NCBI GenBank assembly: GCA_025201345.1
Contig: JAIXMG010000015.1
Coordinates: 496,001 to 560,000 of the forward strand
Direction of reading: 5' to 3'
Source: Thamnidium elegans
Lineage: Eukaryota > Mucoromycota > Mucoromycetes > Mucorales > Mucoraceae
DNA: 64,000 bases
The position numbers and the translations under genes were made by a program. The first letter of the stretch is position 1; every line of letters begins with the position of its first letter. Below the pieces are notes generated by a model. The model was not told the origin of the DNA. It saw nothing but the letters and a program-made list of their open reading frames with translations, and did not search any database. Positions 13,131-24,150 of this stretch are shown here, in pieces.

Positions 13131-14405
13131 CTAGTTTAATTTTGTTGGCAATAAATTATTATTATGATTTACTTGTTCGAGACTAGTTTTAGCTTTTTGA
13201 TACATCCATAAGCCAATAAAAGTTAACAAAATACCAACAGATTGAGTCCAAGAAATAGCCTGACCAAACCAAAGTATACTCATTACAATAACAAAAATTC
13301 TCTTTAAAAGAGATAGAATAGAATAAGTGACTGGTGAAGTTAAACTAAGTGTTGTAAAAGCAAACCAATTTTGAAAAAAGTTGGTTGTTCCATTCAATAA
13401 GAGATACGCCAATAGTCTAGAACCAGATATCTCTGGGTTTAAAGTTAAACTCGTAGCGTCATAATATATCCATAACGGTATCATCATTAAAAAAGATATC
13501 AAGGATGAATAAAGTAGTACGTTCAATTTATCCAACTTGTTTACATTCCTATCTCCTAATTTCGATTCTTGAAATAATAACTTTTTACTAAATATGTTTT
13601 GTACAACAAATACAAAGCAAGATCCTAAAGCACAACATAATCCAATAGCATTAGCAGAATATGTGAATGAACAAGCTAAAATGACTCCAATCGTAAGTGG
13701 TATCAATGAAATATATACACTATGAGGGTATTTGGTATCAAACGCAAGTCGATAAAACAATACCGTGAACAATGGTGCCAAAGCCTATTATTATATCCAA
13801 ACGTTATTATAATCACTTACAACTTATATACATATATTTACCTTGATTGTATGAACTAAACTAACTGGGATTCGGCTAATAGCTACACTTGAAAATATAT
13901 GTCCAACAATCAAAAATACAGCCAATGGTGCAATTGTCTTTACAATTACTGTTGTAGGGTTTCTAATATTTTTAGATTGAAATACAAGAGAAAATACAAG
14001 ACTCCAGAAAGCAACCAATCCAAACTGAATAAATGTAAGCGTGACAGGAAATACAAATACGTTCATGATACTTTTGCCGATATTATTTGTAACTGAAGAC
14101 GATATATACCACATACAACAGTTGAGAACAAATTTTACGTTATCCGTCAAGCTAAACCTTGTTTCATTCCACCATCTCAACTTTTTAAACCAGCCTTCTT
14201 CTTGTTCGCTTTCTAAATGTCGCGTTGAGAGGTCACTTTGGATATCTGGTTCGAAGCTTGTACCTTTAAAAAATGAGAACTTCTCGGTTCCTTCCTGGTT
14301 TGCTAATCGCCTTGACTTAGGTGACGTTGATTTCATCTCAACCATGTCATATTCTTCTATGTTAGATCTCGTCCCATCTCGAGAAAGATCTTTGACAATA
14401 GACAT
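13131..14405 (-). CDS. tptA: Triose-phosphate/nucleotide-sugar-type transporter (tptA of the sex locus)
   Basis: Drug/metabolite-superfamily transporter of the TPT (SLY41-like) family, 405 aa. Exons 13842-14405 and 13131-13784 join as SLVHTIK-ALAPLFTVLFYRL, the classic TPT loop. About 10 hydrophobic segments follow a hydrophilic N-terminus of about 85 aa. An in-frame TAA lies two codons upstream of the chosen ATG. In Mucorales a TPT gene flanks the sexM/sexP HMG gene on the side opposite the RNA helicase, and that is its position here. It is divergent from the HMG gene across 288 bp. Predicted location is an endomembrane (ER/Golgi); the transported substrate is not deducible. Confidence 0.93.
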
Positions 14406-14693
14406 ACTTTAACGAAATCACAAATAGTTTTCTCCTCGATCTCACGGGGCTATATGACGTCACGTAATTATAATCTTGAAAAAGGATATTTCTAAAGTTA
14501 TTATTCGCTACTGGAAAGAAATTACTGCCAGCCATCGACTCATTGTAAACCAGAATTATGCTCGTACTGATTGCAAGATTCAAACAATGAATGTGTAAAA
14601 TGATCGTCCGACCAATTAAAATTGTAGGTCTTTATTTAAAGCCTGAAAGAAACAAGAACAATTATTCATCTCCTTCTTTCCTATAAAATAAAG
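14406..14693. promoter_or_regulatory. Divergent promoter between tptA and the HMG-box sex gene
   Basis: 288-bp intergenic interval separating two start codons on opposite strands. It holds a perfect CRE-type palindrome TGACGTCA at 14455-14462, overlapping GTCACGTAAT. The run TATAAAATA at 14680-14688 sits only a few bases before the HMG ATG, so it is probably leader sequence rather than a TATA box. Confidence 0.6.
14455..14462. promoter_or_regulatory. CRE palindrome TGACGTCA
   Basis: Full 8-bp cAMP response element (bZIP ATF/CREB binding consensus), 50 bp from the tptA start and 232 bp from the HMG-box start. Presence is read directly; function is inferred. Confidence 0.5.
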
Positions 14694-15740
14694 ATGAAAA
14701 ACTCGCTCTACTCAAACTCAACGCCATTTATTCGACAATTAAAGCCAAAGGTATCTTTTCCAAAGAAAACCCTTCGGATTCAAAATTTATCTTTTAGTAG
14801 CGACCTAGAAGGAAAGACCCTTATAAAAATATATCCTAGCCAAGTATTAATCACATCAAAAGAATTAATTGAAATGATCGAAGAGAAGAGAGAAAGCATA
14901 CAGGTGGAGAACAGTACTTGCGTTCTTCGTGAAAACATATTGGTTGCCATTCATAACTTTGCATGCGAAGAAGATACATCGGTTCCTATAATTCAAGGCT
15001 CCGTTCTATCAAACGTATCGCCAAATGTAGAGGCTAGACGTCCTACCAACGCTTTTATACTCTACCGAACTGCTTTGAGAAAAAAAATTAAATCGTTGTT
15101 TCCGTCCTTTAGCAATAGTGATATCTCAAAATTTACTGGTGCTATGTGGAAGGCGGCAGATAAAGAAGTCAAAGACAAATACGTCAAACAGGCGATGGAA
15201 TGTAGGATCCTTCACAAACAAATGTATCCCGATTTCGAATATAACGCTAAAAAGGAAAGATCGGAGAAAGCAGTTACAGATGGTGAGGATTATTCTTTCC
15301 TGAACGACAACTGGGATGAGTACTTTAGCTGGTGTATACAAAATGCCACTACGGGAATAGTTACCGAGGAAGCTCATACTTTGGATGGCACGAACCTGAT
15401 GTCTAATCATGTAGATTGGAACAATTTAAACAACTTAAACAATTTAAACAATTTAAACAATTTAAACAATCTAAACAATCTAAACAATCTAAACACTAGT
15501 ACTAGAGAAGGACCATTCGCATTAGAGAGTCTACTGGGAGAAGGATATCACGAATCTAATGAATGGAGGGAAGTCTGCAACATGGTTAATCAATTTTTCC
15601 CGGAAGATTCAGACCAGAATACGGTAATTGACGATAAACTATGGGTAAATATCGGAGGTACAGAGCTGTTCAATACCGAGGACATCAGTTCCGCATCTTA
15701 CTTTGAACTTAATCAGCTTGGTCCCTTCGAACTACGCTGA
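14694..15740 (+). CDS. HMG-box mating-type transcription factor (sexM or sexP)
   Basis: Single-exon 348-aa sex-determining regulator candidate. One HMG (MATA-type) box spans about residues 115-190: ARRPTNAFILYRTALRKKI, then FTGAMWKAADKEVKDKY and YPDFEYNAKKERSEKA. The conserved NAF-L-R and W-K-A positions fit DNA minor-groove binding. Residues 243-266 are eight NNL triplets encoded by 9-bp repeats. Flanking genes are a TPT transporter (divergent) and, 97 bp downstream on the same strand, an RNA helicase: the mucoralean sex-locus order. Family knowledge says sexM and sexP occupy allelic positions in opposite mating types; which one this is needs alignment of the HMG box. No introns are needed. 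Regulation may involve the CRE in the shared promoter. Confidence 0.93.
   Translation: MKNSLYSNSTPFIRQLKPKVSFPKKTLRIQNLSFSSDLEGKTLIKIYPSQVLITSKELIEMIEEKRESIQVENSTCVLRENILVAIHNFACEEDTSVPIIQGSVLSNVSPNVEARRPTNAFILYRTALRKKIKSLFPSFSNSDISKFTGAMWKAADKEVKDKYVKQAMECRILHKQMYPDFEYNAKKERSEKAVTDGEDYSFLNDNWDEYFSWCIQNATTGIVTEEAHTLDGTNLMSNHVDWNNLNNLNNLNNLNNLNNLNNLNNLNTSTREGPFALESLLGEGYHESNEWREVCNMVNQFFPEDSDQNTVIDDKLWVNIGGTELFNTEDISSASYFELNQLGPFELR
15420..15491 (+). repeat. (AAC AAY YTA)8 in-frame 9-bp repeat
   Basis: Eight units of 9 bp encoding (Asn-Asn-Leu)8 inside the HMG-box gene, downstream of the DNA-binding domain. Units vary only at TTA/CTA and AAT/AAC, which suggests recent slippage expansion. Confidence 0.95.
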
Positions 15741-15837
15741 TAAATTTACCGGAATTCATAAGATCTTTTTGTAATAAAATTATCGGACTTCTGAATTATC
15801 TTTTCCTCTCTTTTCTTTGTTATACTTTTTGATAAAT

Positions 15838-18800
15838 ATGAGCTCGCGAAAAGAACCTTCTCGTTCGCGTTGGGAAAACATCGACTGGGAATCACCAGAG
15901 TAAATAAAAATAAAATAAAAAAGTATTTTAAAAAGAAGAAAAAAGAGTAAAGTTACATAATATCCTTTTAGTTTATCAAGTACACCAACAGTGGTTAATG
16001 CAACACTTAATTCCTTGACAAATGAATTCGAAGTTTCCAAACCCAAAACTCCATCGCGTTCCAAATTTGATTTTGGATCGAATAACAATTCAAACGGCTG
16101 GATACACGACGCGGAACGAGGTTGGGATTCCAGTCCAAACGTGCCAGAAAAGAGTTGGGATCCTTGTTATAAACCCGTACAAGATTTAAATGCTGGACAA
16201 CAACAGCATAAGTTTAGTTCTGGTGAGACTGCTGTCTTTCGATTAAATATGGATATGGATGATACACCTGTCTTTTCTAAAGTGGTCGATTATACTGCCT
16301 TTCGTAATCAAGATATTATTCCTGACTATGATGATATTATCACTGCAGAAGAGTTGAAGGATCCTGAAGTTTGGGAGAACAGGAATTTCAGGACCCCCTT
16401 TCCTGATATTCCTATTAATCGTATAAAAACTCCTTACGATAATGCCGATCAGTACCTTTATACTCATTTCGAGTTAATGCGTCAAGATTTTCTTATTCCA
16501 CTTCAAAAAGCTGTCAAAGCCTATAAGGAAGTTTATAACTATACCAAAACAAAAGATGATCAGGGTTTAGCTATGGAAACAGCGTCTAACCAACAACCTT
16601 ACAGACTATATGAACACGTAAGCATTATTATAAAAAGTTTATTTTAAAATAGTAATGCCTTTTTCGTTGTTGTTGTTACTATGGGATATAGGTGCGCTTA
16701 AATGCTATTGTGTTTGGTAGTAGACAACCATTATATAGAATTAGTTTTCGACTACCTTACTATTGTCGAGTTAATTGGCCACAGTCAAAAAGACTAATGC
16801 CTGGTACACTTGTCTTATTGTCCAAAGATCATTTCGACAAAGATTTAAAGATAGCAACCATTGTTGAAAGAGGAGATGAACCTATGCGTGGAGCCAATCG
16901 ATTCGAGTACCTTTTGGATTTATACCTTGAGCGAGATAATGAGAATCAACCGTTTGGATTTGGTGATCCCACCATGATAAATGATGATACCTATGTGATG
17001 ATTGAAGCCACAGATGGATATTTTGAAGCCTACAGACATGTCTTGAATGTCTTTCAGAGAATTAAACCAACCGAACTTCCTTTTAAACAATACTTGGTTG
17101 ATTTATCAAATGAGGTCATGTTGCCCCATTATGCGGCAAGAAAAGGGACATACGATATTAACGTGCATAAAAGAGTGAGAGGACGAGAAAGGTGGAACGT
17201 TGATATCAACCGTGAATGGCCTGTTTATAATACTGGAATGGATAAAACTCAAATGGATGCATTGAAAACAATTCTCTCTCATAATTTGTCTATTGTACAA
17301 GGTCCTCCTGGTACTGGTAAAACTTACGTTGGTACTTATGCCATGCAAGTACTTTTAAATAACTTTGATTCTTCTTTGGGTCCCATTGTTTGTATTTGTC
17401 AAACAAATCATGGTAAGATAGAGAGATAGTTGCGTATAAATATTTATATATAATAAATGCCTTTTTTTTTGTAGCTTTGGATCAATTCCTGGAGCATATT
17501 TACAAGTTTGATGAAAAGATTGTTCGTGTTGGTGGTAGATCCAAATCAGAATTATTAAAGGACAATACTTTATACGAATTAAAAAAAATACACGAAAGAC
17601 CGAGAGGTCTTGGAAGAATGTATCGTTCGAGAGACGAACTCGGTAAAGAGATCCGAAAGGCGCTTATTGAATTATATGAAGAACCTTGTGTTTCTATTGA
17701 TTTCATTACTTCTACCAAGGCCTTAAATCCTAGACAGATCGAAAGTCTTAAACGAATCAGTGAACGTAACAAGAACCGACCCAAACAATCAGCCGCCAAC
17801 ACCTTTATTAATGATGATTCAGATTCAGATGATGATTGGGAAATCAGTTCGATTGAACCCGTAACAAAAAAGGCACCTATTAAAAACACAAGAGGAAATC
17901 CAGCACCAGCTGCAAAATCAAGAAATAAGGGTGTAAATAATTCATGGGCAGGTGGTAACCCCAATCGAGTTGAACCTGTTAAAGAAAAGAAAACTAATCC
18001 TGTCGAGGTTTGGCTAGCAGATGCTATCGATTTTATTGACGATACGGGCATGATGTCTACCATTGCAGAAGAAATGAAACAAACCCTATTAGAAAAAGAA
18101 AAGGGACTTATATTTGATGATGATCCAGATGATCGAGATTTAATCGAAGAAGAAGAACTTAAGGAAGTAACACAGGAATTTAGAGGTGATGATGATAGTA
18201 GAGCTTTTAAAAATCCATTTATTCAAATCGGAAAAGCCTATAAAAAACAAAACGAACCTGGTCCAGGTGAAGGTCCCGAGAGAAAAGTCGTGAATTATCA
18301 AAAGATTAGAACTGCTACTGATTTTGAACCTCAAAAGTTTAATTTCTTTGATGATAGTGGCGATGATGGTTTCTCTGAAGAAGAAAACAACAAGTACTCT
18401 TTAGAGAGATGGACAAAAGAAAACGATGTATCCATGTGGCCACTCCCCGTTAGGTTAAAAGCTCATAAAATCTGGGTTGATCAAAGAAACGCAATGTTGG
18501 AACAAAAGATGAATATGCTTATGAAACGTTACGTTGAGCTTTCAAATGAAATCAGAAAGACTACTGCTAACTTTGAAGCTAAAATCTGTAGAGAGCATAG
18601 AGTTGTTGGAATGACCAGTACTGCTGCTGCTAAATATCATGATTTACTGGAAGAAATGCGTCCTAGAGTCATGGTTGTTGAAGAAGCCGCCGAAATGTTG
18701 GAATCACATATTATTTCTGCAGTAACTAGATCATTAGAGCATCTTATTTTAATTGGTGATCATCAACAATTACGGCCTTCAACAGCAGTTCATGCATTAG

Positions 18801-19956
18801 CGGAGAACCACGCATTAGGTGTTTCCTTATTTGAAAGACTAGTTAAAAACGATTTCCCCTTTACAAGACTCTCTCACCAAAGACGTATGAGACCCGAGAT
18901 ACGTACAATGATTAACCCTATCTATATCGACCCACCACTAAAAGATCACCCAAACGTGCTCACTTATCCTCCTATTAAGGGTATGGAGCAATCCTTATTC
19001 TTTTTAGCACATACCGAAGATGAAACACATTTAAGTGATTCCGCTTCTAAAGTCAATGAACATGAAGCAAAGATGGCAGCCAAGTTATCCGTGTACTTAT
19101 TATTACAAGGATACCGTACCGAAGATATTACCATTATTACCATGTATGCAGGTCAAAAATCACTTATTAAAAAGGCTCTTCGAGAGGAAAGACGCGCGTA
19201 TACAGATCCTGAACCTATTCAAGTCAGTAGTGTGGATGGTTTCCAAGGTGAGGAAAATAAGATTATTATCTTGTCACTTGTACGTAGTAATGCAAATGGG
19301 CAAATCGGGTTCTTGAAAGTCGTGAATCGTGTGTGTGTATCTTTATCGAGAGCTAAATATGTAAGTAACGTTTTTATTTTTTTATTTTTTTGTGTACTAA
19401 TGTGATATGTATATATGTAGGGCTTTTATATTCTCGGTAATGCTTCACTCTTATGTGAAAAAAGTGATCTCTGGAACGAAATTATTGGTAACTTGGAGAA
19501 CCAATCTACTAAAATGATTGGAACAAAATTACCCTTAAAGTGTAAAAAACATAATGTAATTACTGAAGTTCAATGGCCTGTTGATTTTACTGAAGTAGAA
19601 GAAGGTGGTTGTACAAGAACTTGTGGTGAATTTTTACCCTGTGGGCACAAGGTATGAAAAATAACATGTTCTTAAATAACTAGTAATAATTAATTCAAAA
19701 AAAAAAGTGTTCATTTAAATGTCATCCATTTGATCATTTGGATATCCGTTGTAGCTTGCAATGCCAAAAAGTACTCCCATGCCGTCATATTTGTATCCGT
19801 CGTTGCTGTGAACCTTGTGGTTCCTGTATAACAAGAATCAGCGTTCGTCTCCCTTGCGGACATACTATGGACGGGGAATGTAATTTCTTCCGAGATATTG
19901 CAAGTTCAAAAAGAACGGGTAAATGTCCAGTATGCAAATCTACAATTTCCGCCTAA
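15838..19956 (+). CDS. rnhA: SF1 RNA helicase with NFX1-type zinc finger (rnhA of the sex locus)
   Basis: UPF1-like superfamily 1 helicase of the ZNFX1/NFX1 group, 1264 aa. Exons: 15838-15899, 15972-16617, 16692-17412, 17475-19360, 19421-19651, 19708-19956. Motifs in order: Walker A GPPGTGKT (about residue 440), VVEEAAEM (motif II, about 875), GDHQQLRP, LSHQRRMRPEIR, DGFQGEENKIIILS and RVCVSLSRAKYGFYILGN. The C-terminal about 100 aa are Cys/His-rich (LPCGHKCSFKCHP, LPCGHT, CPVCKS), an NFX1-like finger. An acidic, low-complexity insertion lies between motifs Ia and II (about residues 580-800). Start chosen at the ATG giving MSSRKEPSRSRWENIDWE, joined at phase 2. Its position next to the HMG gene matches rnhA of mucoralean sex loci. 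Family members act in RNA silencing or RNA surveillance; the role here is not shown by sequence. Confidence 0.94.
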
Positions 19957-20354
19957 TAAATTATTACTGTTGTTTTTTATTATGGTTTTTTATAATTAAA
20001 AGAAATAAAGTATCAATGAAGTCTCTTTTTTATTTTTATGTTGGGCCACCTTCAACGTAAATTACTACCTGGCATATATATCCATAGGTAATATGGTATA
20101 ATAAAAAAATTGCTACATCGTAAGAGATGTTGCTCCTTTTTTTTTATTTAATGACGAGAACTTGAGCTCAGTTTTAAAAAACGTGATAGAAAACAAAAAA
20201 GTAATACGTGTAATATATAGTTTTCCTTATCCTCTCTAATAAAACTTACCCTGTACTATCTGGATCTTTTACTTTACCAACCAACTTTTTTTTATAACGA
20301 AGGACCATTTATAGTTGTCTAAAATTAGTTATGTTTATAAAAAAAGAAAGGAAA
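19957..20354. other. Intergenic, convergent 3' ends
   Basis: AT-rich spacer between the helicase stop and the stop of the minus-strand FAR1-like gene. No ORF, RNA gene or repeat was recognised. Confidence 0.6.
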
Positions 20355-21011
20355 TTATGTTTGCCGTGAGGTATCAGCTTGACTAGGCCTTCCAATTTTC
20401 TCAATCAAGGCAACTGATTTTTTAAAGGATTTAACAACTTCTTCAAGATCAGCAACTTCGATATCATCATGGTTGATAGTAGATACTCTTTCAACCCCTT
20501 TTGTTAATTGATCGGTATACGTTTGTACTTCCTCTAAAAAAGTAGCAATACGGATCAACTTATCATCTACGTTTTTCTTTACAACTTCTTCATTCAAAGA
20601 ACGTCTTTTTCTACGAACTCTTGATTGAACTACGTTAACCGTATAAGGGTCGTGATATTCATGTTTCCAGAAGTACTTTATAAAAATCGATCCACTGTTT
20701 TGCTTGACCACGTTTAATTTAGCAGGACAGCCTACTTTGATTGAGGGTTTTACGTGTCTCTTCTTATTTTCAGGTGTATTTAAATTTTTTTTCTGAGGTT
20801 TACAAGCATGCCTGCAAGAATAATATATAACTTCTTCGTTGTATGAGTTTCTGGTTTTCTTGGAAATAATCCAGGTAGCATGCTTTGAAGCTGTGTTTTC
20901 TAACCAGAGAGTAAACGCTTCCTCATTTTCACAGGTTTGTACGTGAGGATGTCGCGTATAGGCGGGTGTTCGGTCTGTAACGGAATGAGGCGTGGAAGAA
21001 GAACTAGCCAT
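20355..21011 (-). CDS. FAR1/WRKY-GCM-like zinc-domain protein with C-terminal coiled coil
   Basis: Intronless 218-aa protein. Residues of about 25-125 carry a Cys/His pattern YYSCRHAC, GCPAKLNVV and FWKHEYHDP that resembles the FAR1 DNA-binding domain used by MULE transposases and derived regulators. A basic run RVRRKRR follows, then a helical coiled-coil-like tail (about 145-205). The transposase catalytic part is absent, so it is either a domesticated DNA-binding protein or the N-terminal module of a lost element. It sits between rnhA and a decayed Fanzor gene. The domain call rests on Cys/His spacing and flanking words only. Confidence 0.6.
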   Translation of the reverse strand: MASSSSTPHSVTDRTPAYTRHPHVQTCENEEAFTLWLENTASKHATWIISKKTRNSYNEEVIYYSCRHACKPQKKNLNTPENKKRHVKPSIKVGCPAKLNVVKQNSGSIFIKYFWKHEYHDPYTVNVVQSRVRRKRRSLNEEVVKKNVDDKLIRIATFLEEVQTYTDQLTKGVERVSTINHDDIEVADLEEVVKSFKKSVALIEKIGRPSQADTSRQT

Positions 21012-21219
21012 TTTAAAAAGTTGTATTAAAAAGAAAGACCTATTCTCCTATTTTAAAAACTAAGCATGCCCTGAATTTTCGCGATATTTGTGACTTCGAG
21101 TAAATCGATTTACTTATGAAAAGAAAGAAATAGCAGTCTATTTGTTTAAAGTTTTTATACTCTTGTTACTGATTACCCCTTGCCACTCCCCTTTCTATTT
21201 TATTATATTATTTAACTAA

Positions 21220-21342
21220 ATGTCTGACATCCCTATTTACAAATATACTCCTTTACCTGCTTTAGAAGTAAAAATTACGATACCTTTCGATGACTATGAG
21301 GCTTATATTAAGAAAGAACCAGAGGTTCATGGTGTTAAGTAG
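21220..21342 (+). CDS. Short ORF (40 aa), possible 5' exon remnant
   Basis: ATG-initiated frame MSDIPIYKYTPLPALEV..., ending in VHGVK-stop. No family recognised. It ends just where decayed mobile DNA begins, so it could be the first exon of a gene broken by insertion (possible donor GTTAAG at 21334), or chance. Confidence 0.25.
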   Translation: MSDIPIYKYTPLPALEVKITIPFDDYEAYIKKEPEVHGVK

Positions 21343-21797
21343 GTATATAAATCCTATCGTTGAAATGTAAAGTCAGTTAAAGCAATAAACGTCATAACAG
21401 TAGCATGTAAATCAATATCCATCGCCTTCAAGGTAGAGATATGTCTAGATACTTCAAAACGATGATAAGCAATGCTTTGATGAGAAGCAAACATATGCTC
21501 CTATAAAATAAAAATAAAAAAGTATCAATAATCAATATTAACTGAGTATTATAAAATATTTACATGCCAGTTAAATCTGCTGCATATATCTTTCTTTTTG
21601 CCAAAATTTGCATACGTGATACATTATGTGCTACATGGCCTTGAGGATCCAACAGTAATTCATCTAATTTATGTTTTACTAACCTAAATGTACTGCTATT
21701 CCTGCACGTCCAGCCAATCTTTGACCTCCGAAATAAGGGGATCAATAAAGGTACATTTTCTGCTCCACCGCGGCTCACAAACAGGGGGTGTAACAAG
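21343..21797 (-). pseudogene. Unrecognised protein remnant
   Basis: Two minus-strand pieces read like protein but do not splice in phase: 21560-21796 (…HKLDELLLDPQGHVAHN, AKRKIYAADLTG) and about 21358-21500 (HMFASHQSIAYHRFEVS, ending TDFTFQR-stop). A second frame at about 21690-21740 reads YFGGQRLAGRAGIAVHL. Frame breaks imply decay. The family is not recognised. Confidence 0.35.
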
Positions 21798-23456
21798 ATG
21801 GAATCAGGCAGTACTACTGGAGAGGGAAAAGTCGGAAACGGGACTATATACAGCTATCGCGTAAGAAAATCTCAATGTTGTACAAATCAATCATTTACAT
21901 GATATGTTAAATCGTTCTGTTACTCAGCTTCGACCTCAAATCACTGATATATTACAATCAATCACTCAATTATTGCAACAAATACGGCAAATTAGAACAC
22001 AATTTGAGAATGAAATAACAATAATCCGTGGTCGTCTTACCCAACAACATGGAGTTATTGTAAATGTCATCATTGAATCTAGAGACACAGCATACCGGGT
22101 TGAACTTGGAAGACTAGTGTTTCAAACCCGTCTTAATTAATTACAAAGAGAATATTTGACTGACGAAGAAAGGTTATTGCAAGCACAATTAAGTACTCAA
22201 GTACACATCTTTATCCAAAATGAGCAAACACATTTAGCAGCTTTACGACAGTATGAAAACCAACACCGACAAACAATTGAAAGTAATAGATATATTCAGC
22301 GATGTCTACAGATAGATACTGTCAAGCACCGACTGCAGAAAATTGAAGCTCGAAATGCCACGTTATTTCAATAGGCTGAAATAATATCCCAACAACTTTT
22401 ACTTGCTGTAGCAAATCCTGAAGGCAACCAGTTTTTCCCCAAAATAACGAATGCCACTTTCTGGTCTCATGTTTATCGAAAAGTAGCAAACGATCCTAAT
22501 CAACTAAATACAAACATAGTAAGTTTACGTCTTTCTTGTTTTTTTTTGCTAATATTCTTTGTAATAGCGATTTAATCAATCCATTCAAAGAACTTTTGCT
22601 GATTTCGAAATTTCAAGAAAAATTCCTGGAACTGAACAGTACACTTATGATATTCCAGCACTGGATTAATTACATATCGCTATCTAGGAAAAAACAAAGT
22701 CGGTGAGGACTTTAAGTTGGCTAATAGATCATCAAAATGTTCCAGACGCAAAAAAAGAAGGTTGTTCAGACAACAACACCAAGAAGAGCTACGACCCAAT
22801 GAAGATGTTAGAAGAGCTGTTGTTGCCTACGGTGATGCAAGTATTCGTGGTACCTATAAGGGAAATACACCAATTCCTGTCAAACTAGTTCAAAGAGCTG
22901 TCGCTAGTAAAGCCGTTGTCATCACTGTTGATGAATTTCGCACTTCAGTAACCTGCTGTCATTGCCGCCAAAGACTACAAAATATAGTGTCACCTTTACA
23001 TACCTGCAACCATAGAAAGAAAAAACACCGCTCATTAGGCTCAGGTGAAAATATGGTTGAATCACGATCTAGTTTTAAATGCTACGATGATGAAAACCAT
23101 ATTTTGAATAGAACGAGCCAGTGTCCTGAACGAAGGCTATCAGGTAATCATTCATTTCGTTCTAAATAAACATGCGATTCTTAACTTTGTTGTATGTATT
23201 AGGTAATCGTGTAAATTATCGGTTGAAACTGTGTCCTCAGTGTCCAGTGAATAATGGAAACAGATTGGTAAGTCATACTCTTTCTTTCTACCTCTTTGGT
23301 TTAACAAGTTCTAATTAACCAATACAGTACTGGGATCGAGATGTTAATGCTGCTGCCAATATTAGAAGTATTCTGGTAGAATATATCAGACAAGGCTTTA
23401 ATCTCGATTCCAGACCTGTCCAATTATCAAGAGGTCAACAAGACCAAGGACTGTAA
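21798..23456 (+). pseudogene. Fanzor (TnpB-like RNA-guided nuclease family) pseudogene
   Basis: The C-terminal half matches the published Fanzor signature of [TS][TS]-x-x-C4 zinc finger followed by RD: YGDASIRGTYKG and VDEFRTSVTCCHC (about 22830-22965), CPQCP (about 23240) and, after an intron, YWDRDVNAAANIR (23328-23367), the RuvC-III-type Asp. The N-terminal half, starting at 21798 (MESGSTTGEGK) with an intron of about 21860-21929, is coiled-coil rich but has in-frame stops at 22138 (TAA), 22372 (TAG) and about 22670, plus a frame change near 22680. The RuvC-I Asp was not located. Family members act with a short guide (omega) RNA to cut DNA and often travel in transposons. This copy appears inactive. 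The hits are motif-level only; intron borders in the second half are inferred. Confidence 0.8.
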
Positions 23457-24150
23457 TTAAAGTTCATCATACGAGTAATTTTTATCTATTAGAACTAAGA
23501 TTGAACCAAGGTAACGCAATTTTTTTTGAAGTATTAACAGTCGCGATTAGCTAATATTTTGGGAGAAAATACGTAGGTTCGAGTAAATAAGGTCTTGATT
23601 TGTCTGCATTTCCATGCTCAATAAAACTACATACTTGTTGCCTTCCATAATTTTTTTTCGGGAGAAACAAAACGATAAACTTAAACAGAACAGAAAAAAA
23701 AAAAGAGAAATAGAGAAAAATAGAACAAAAAGCAGTTTTCAATGATTGATATTAAACATATACTTCAAACTAATTCGTGTTACACAACCTAAGCAAAAGA
23801 AGTTTTAATGAACTGTCAAAATCACCTTTTTTTTTAGAAGTGTCGAAGTTTTACTTTTCAGATGTGATACTACGTACACTGTATATATTATGTCAAACAA
23901 TAAAAAAAAAACCCCCACTTCATGGTTGTAATATTACGTTTTAAAACACATACTTGAAAAAATAATAACTGTTTCTTAGGCTGTCGAGTTTAACTAATGA
24001 ATGTAGTAAAACGGGGCTTTTAAAATAAAGGATGTTATCTAGTGACCGCTTCTTATTTTTCTTACCCAGATACAATTAAAAGCAAAAAAAAAAAAAAGAG
24101 CTCCAAAAACCTTTGTATTCTCTTTTTCAGTTTACAGTCGTACAAAAAAA
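23457..24150. other. Intergenic spacer
   Basis: AT-rich; no gene supported. It may contain the promoter of the tail-anchored protein gene beginning at 24151. Confidence 0.6.

Noticed and set aside
14680..14688. TATAAAATA as TATA box of the HMG gene
   Set aside because: It lies within about 15 bases of the ATG, too close for a promoter TATA element.
21640..21690. 20-nt intron joining the minus-strand remnant frames
   Set aside because: Far below the minimum intron size seen in this window; decay or frameshift is simpler.
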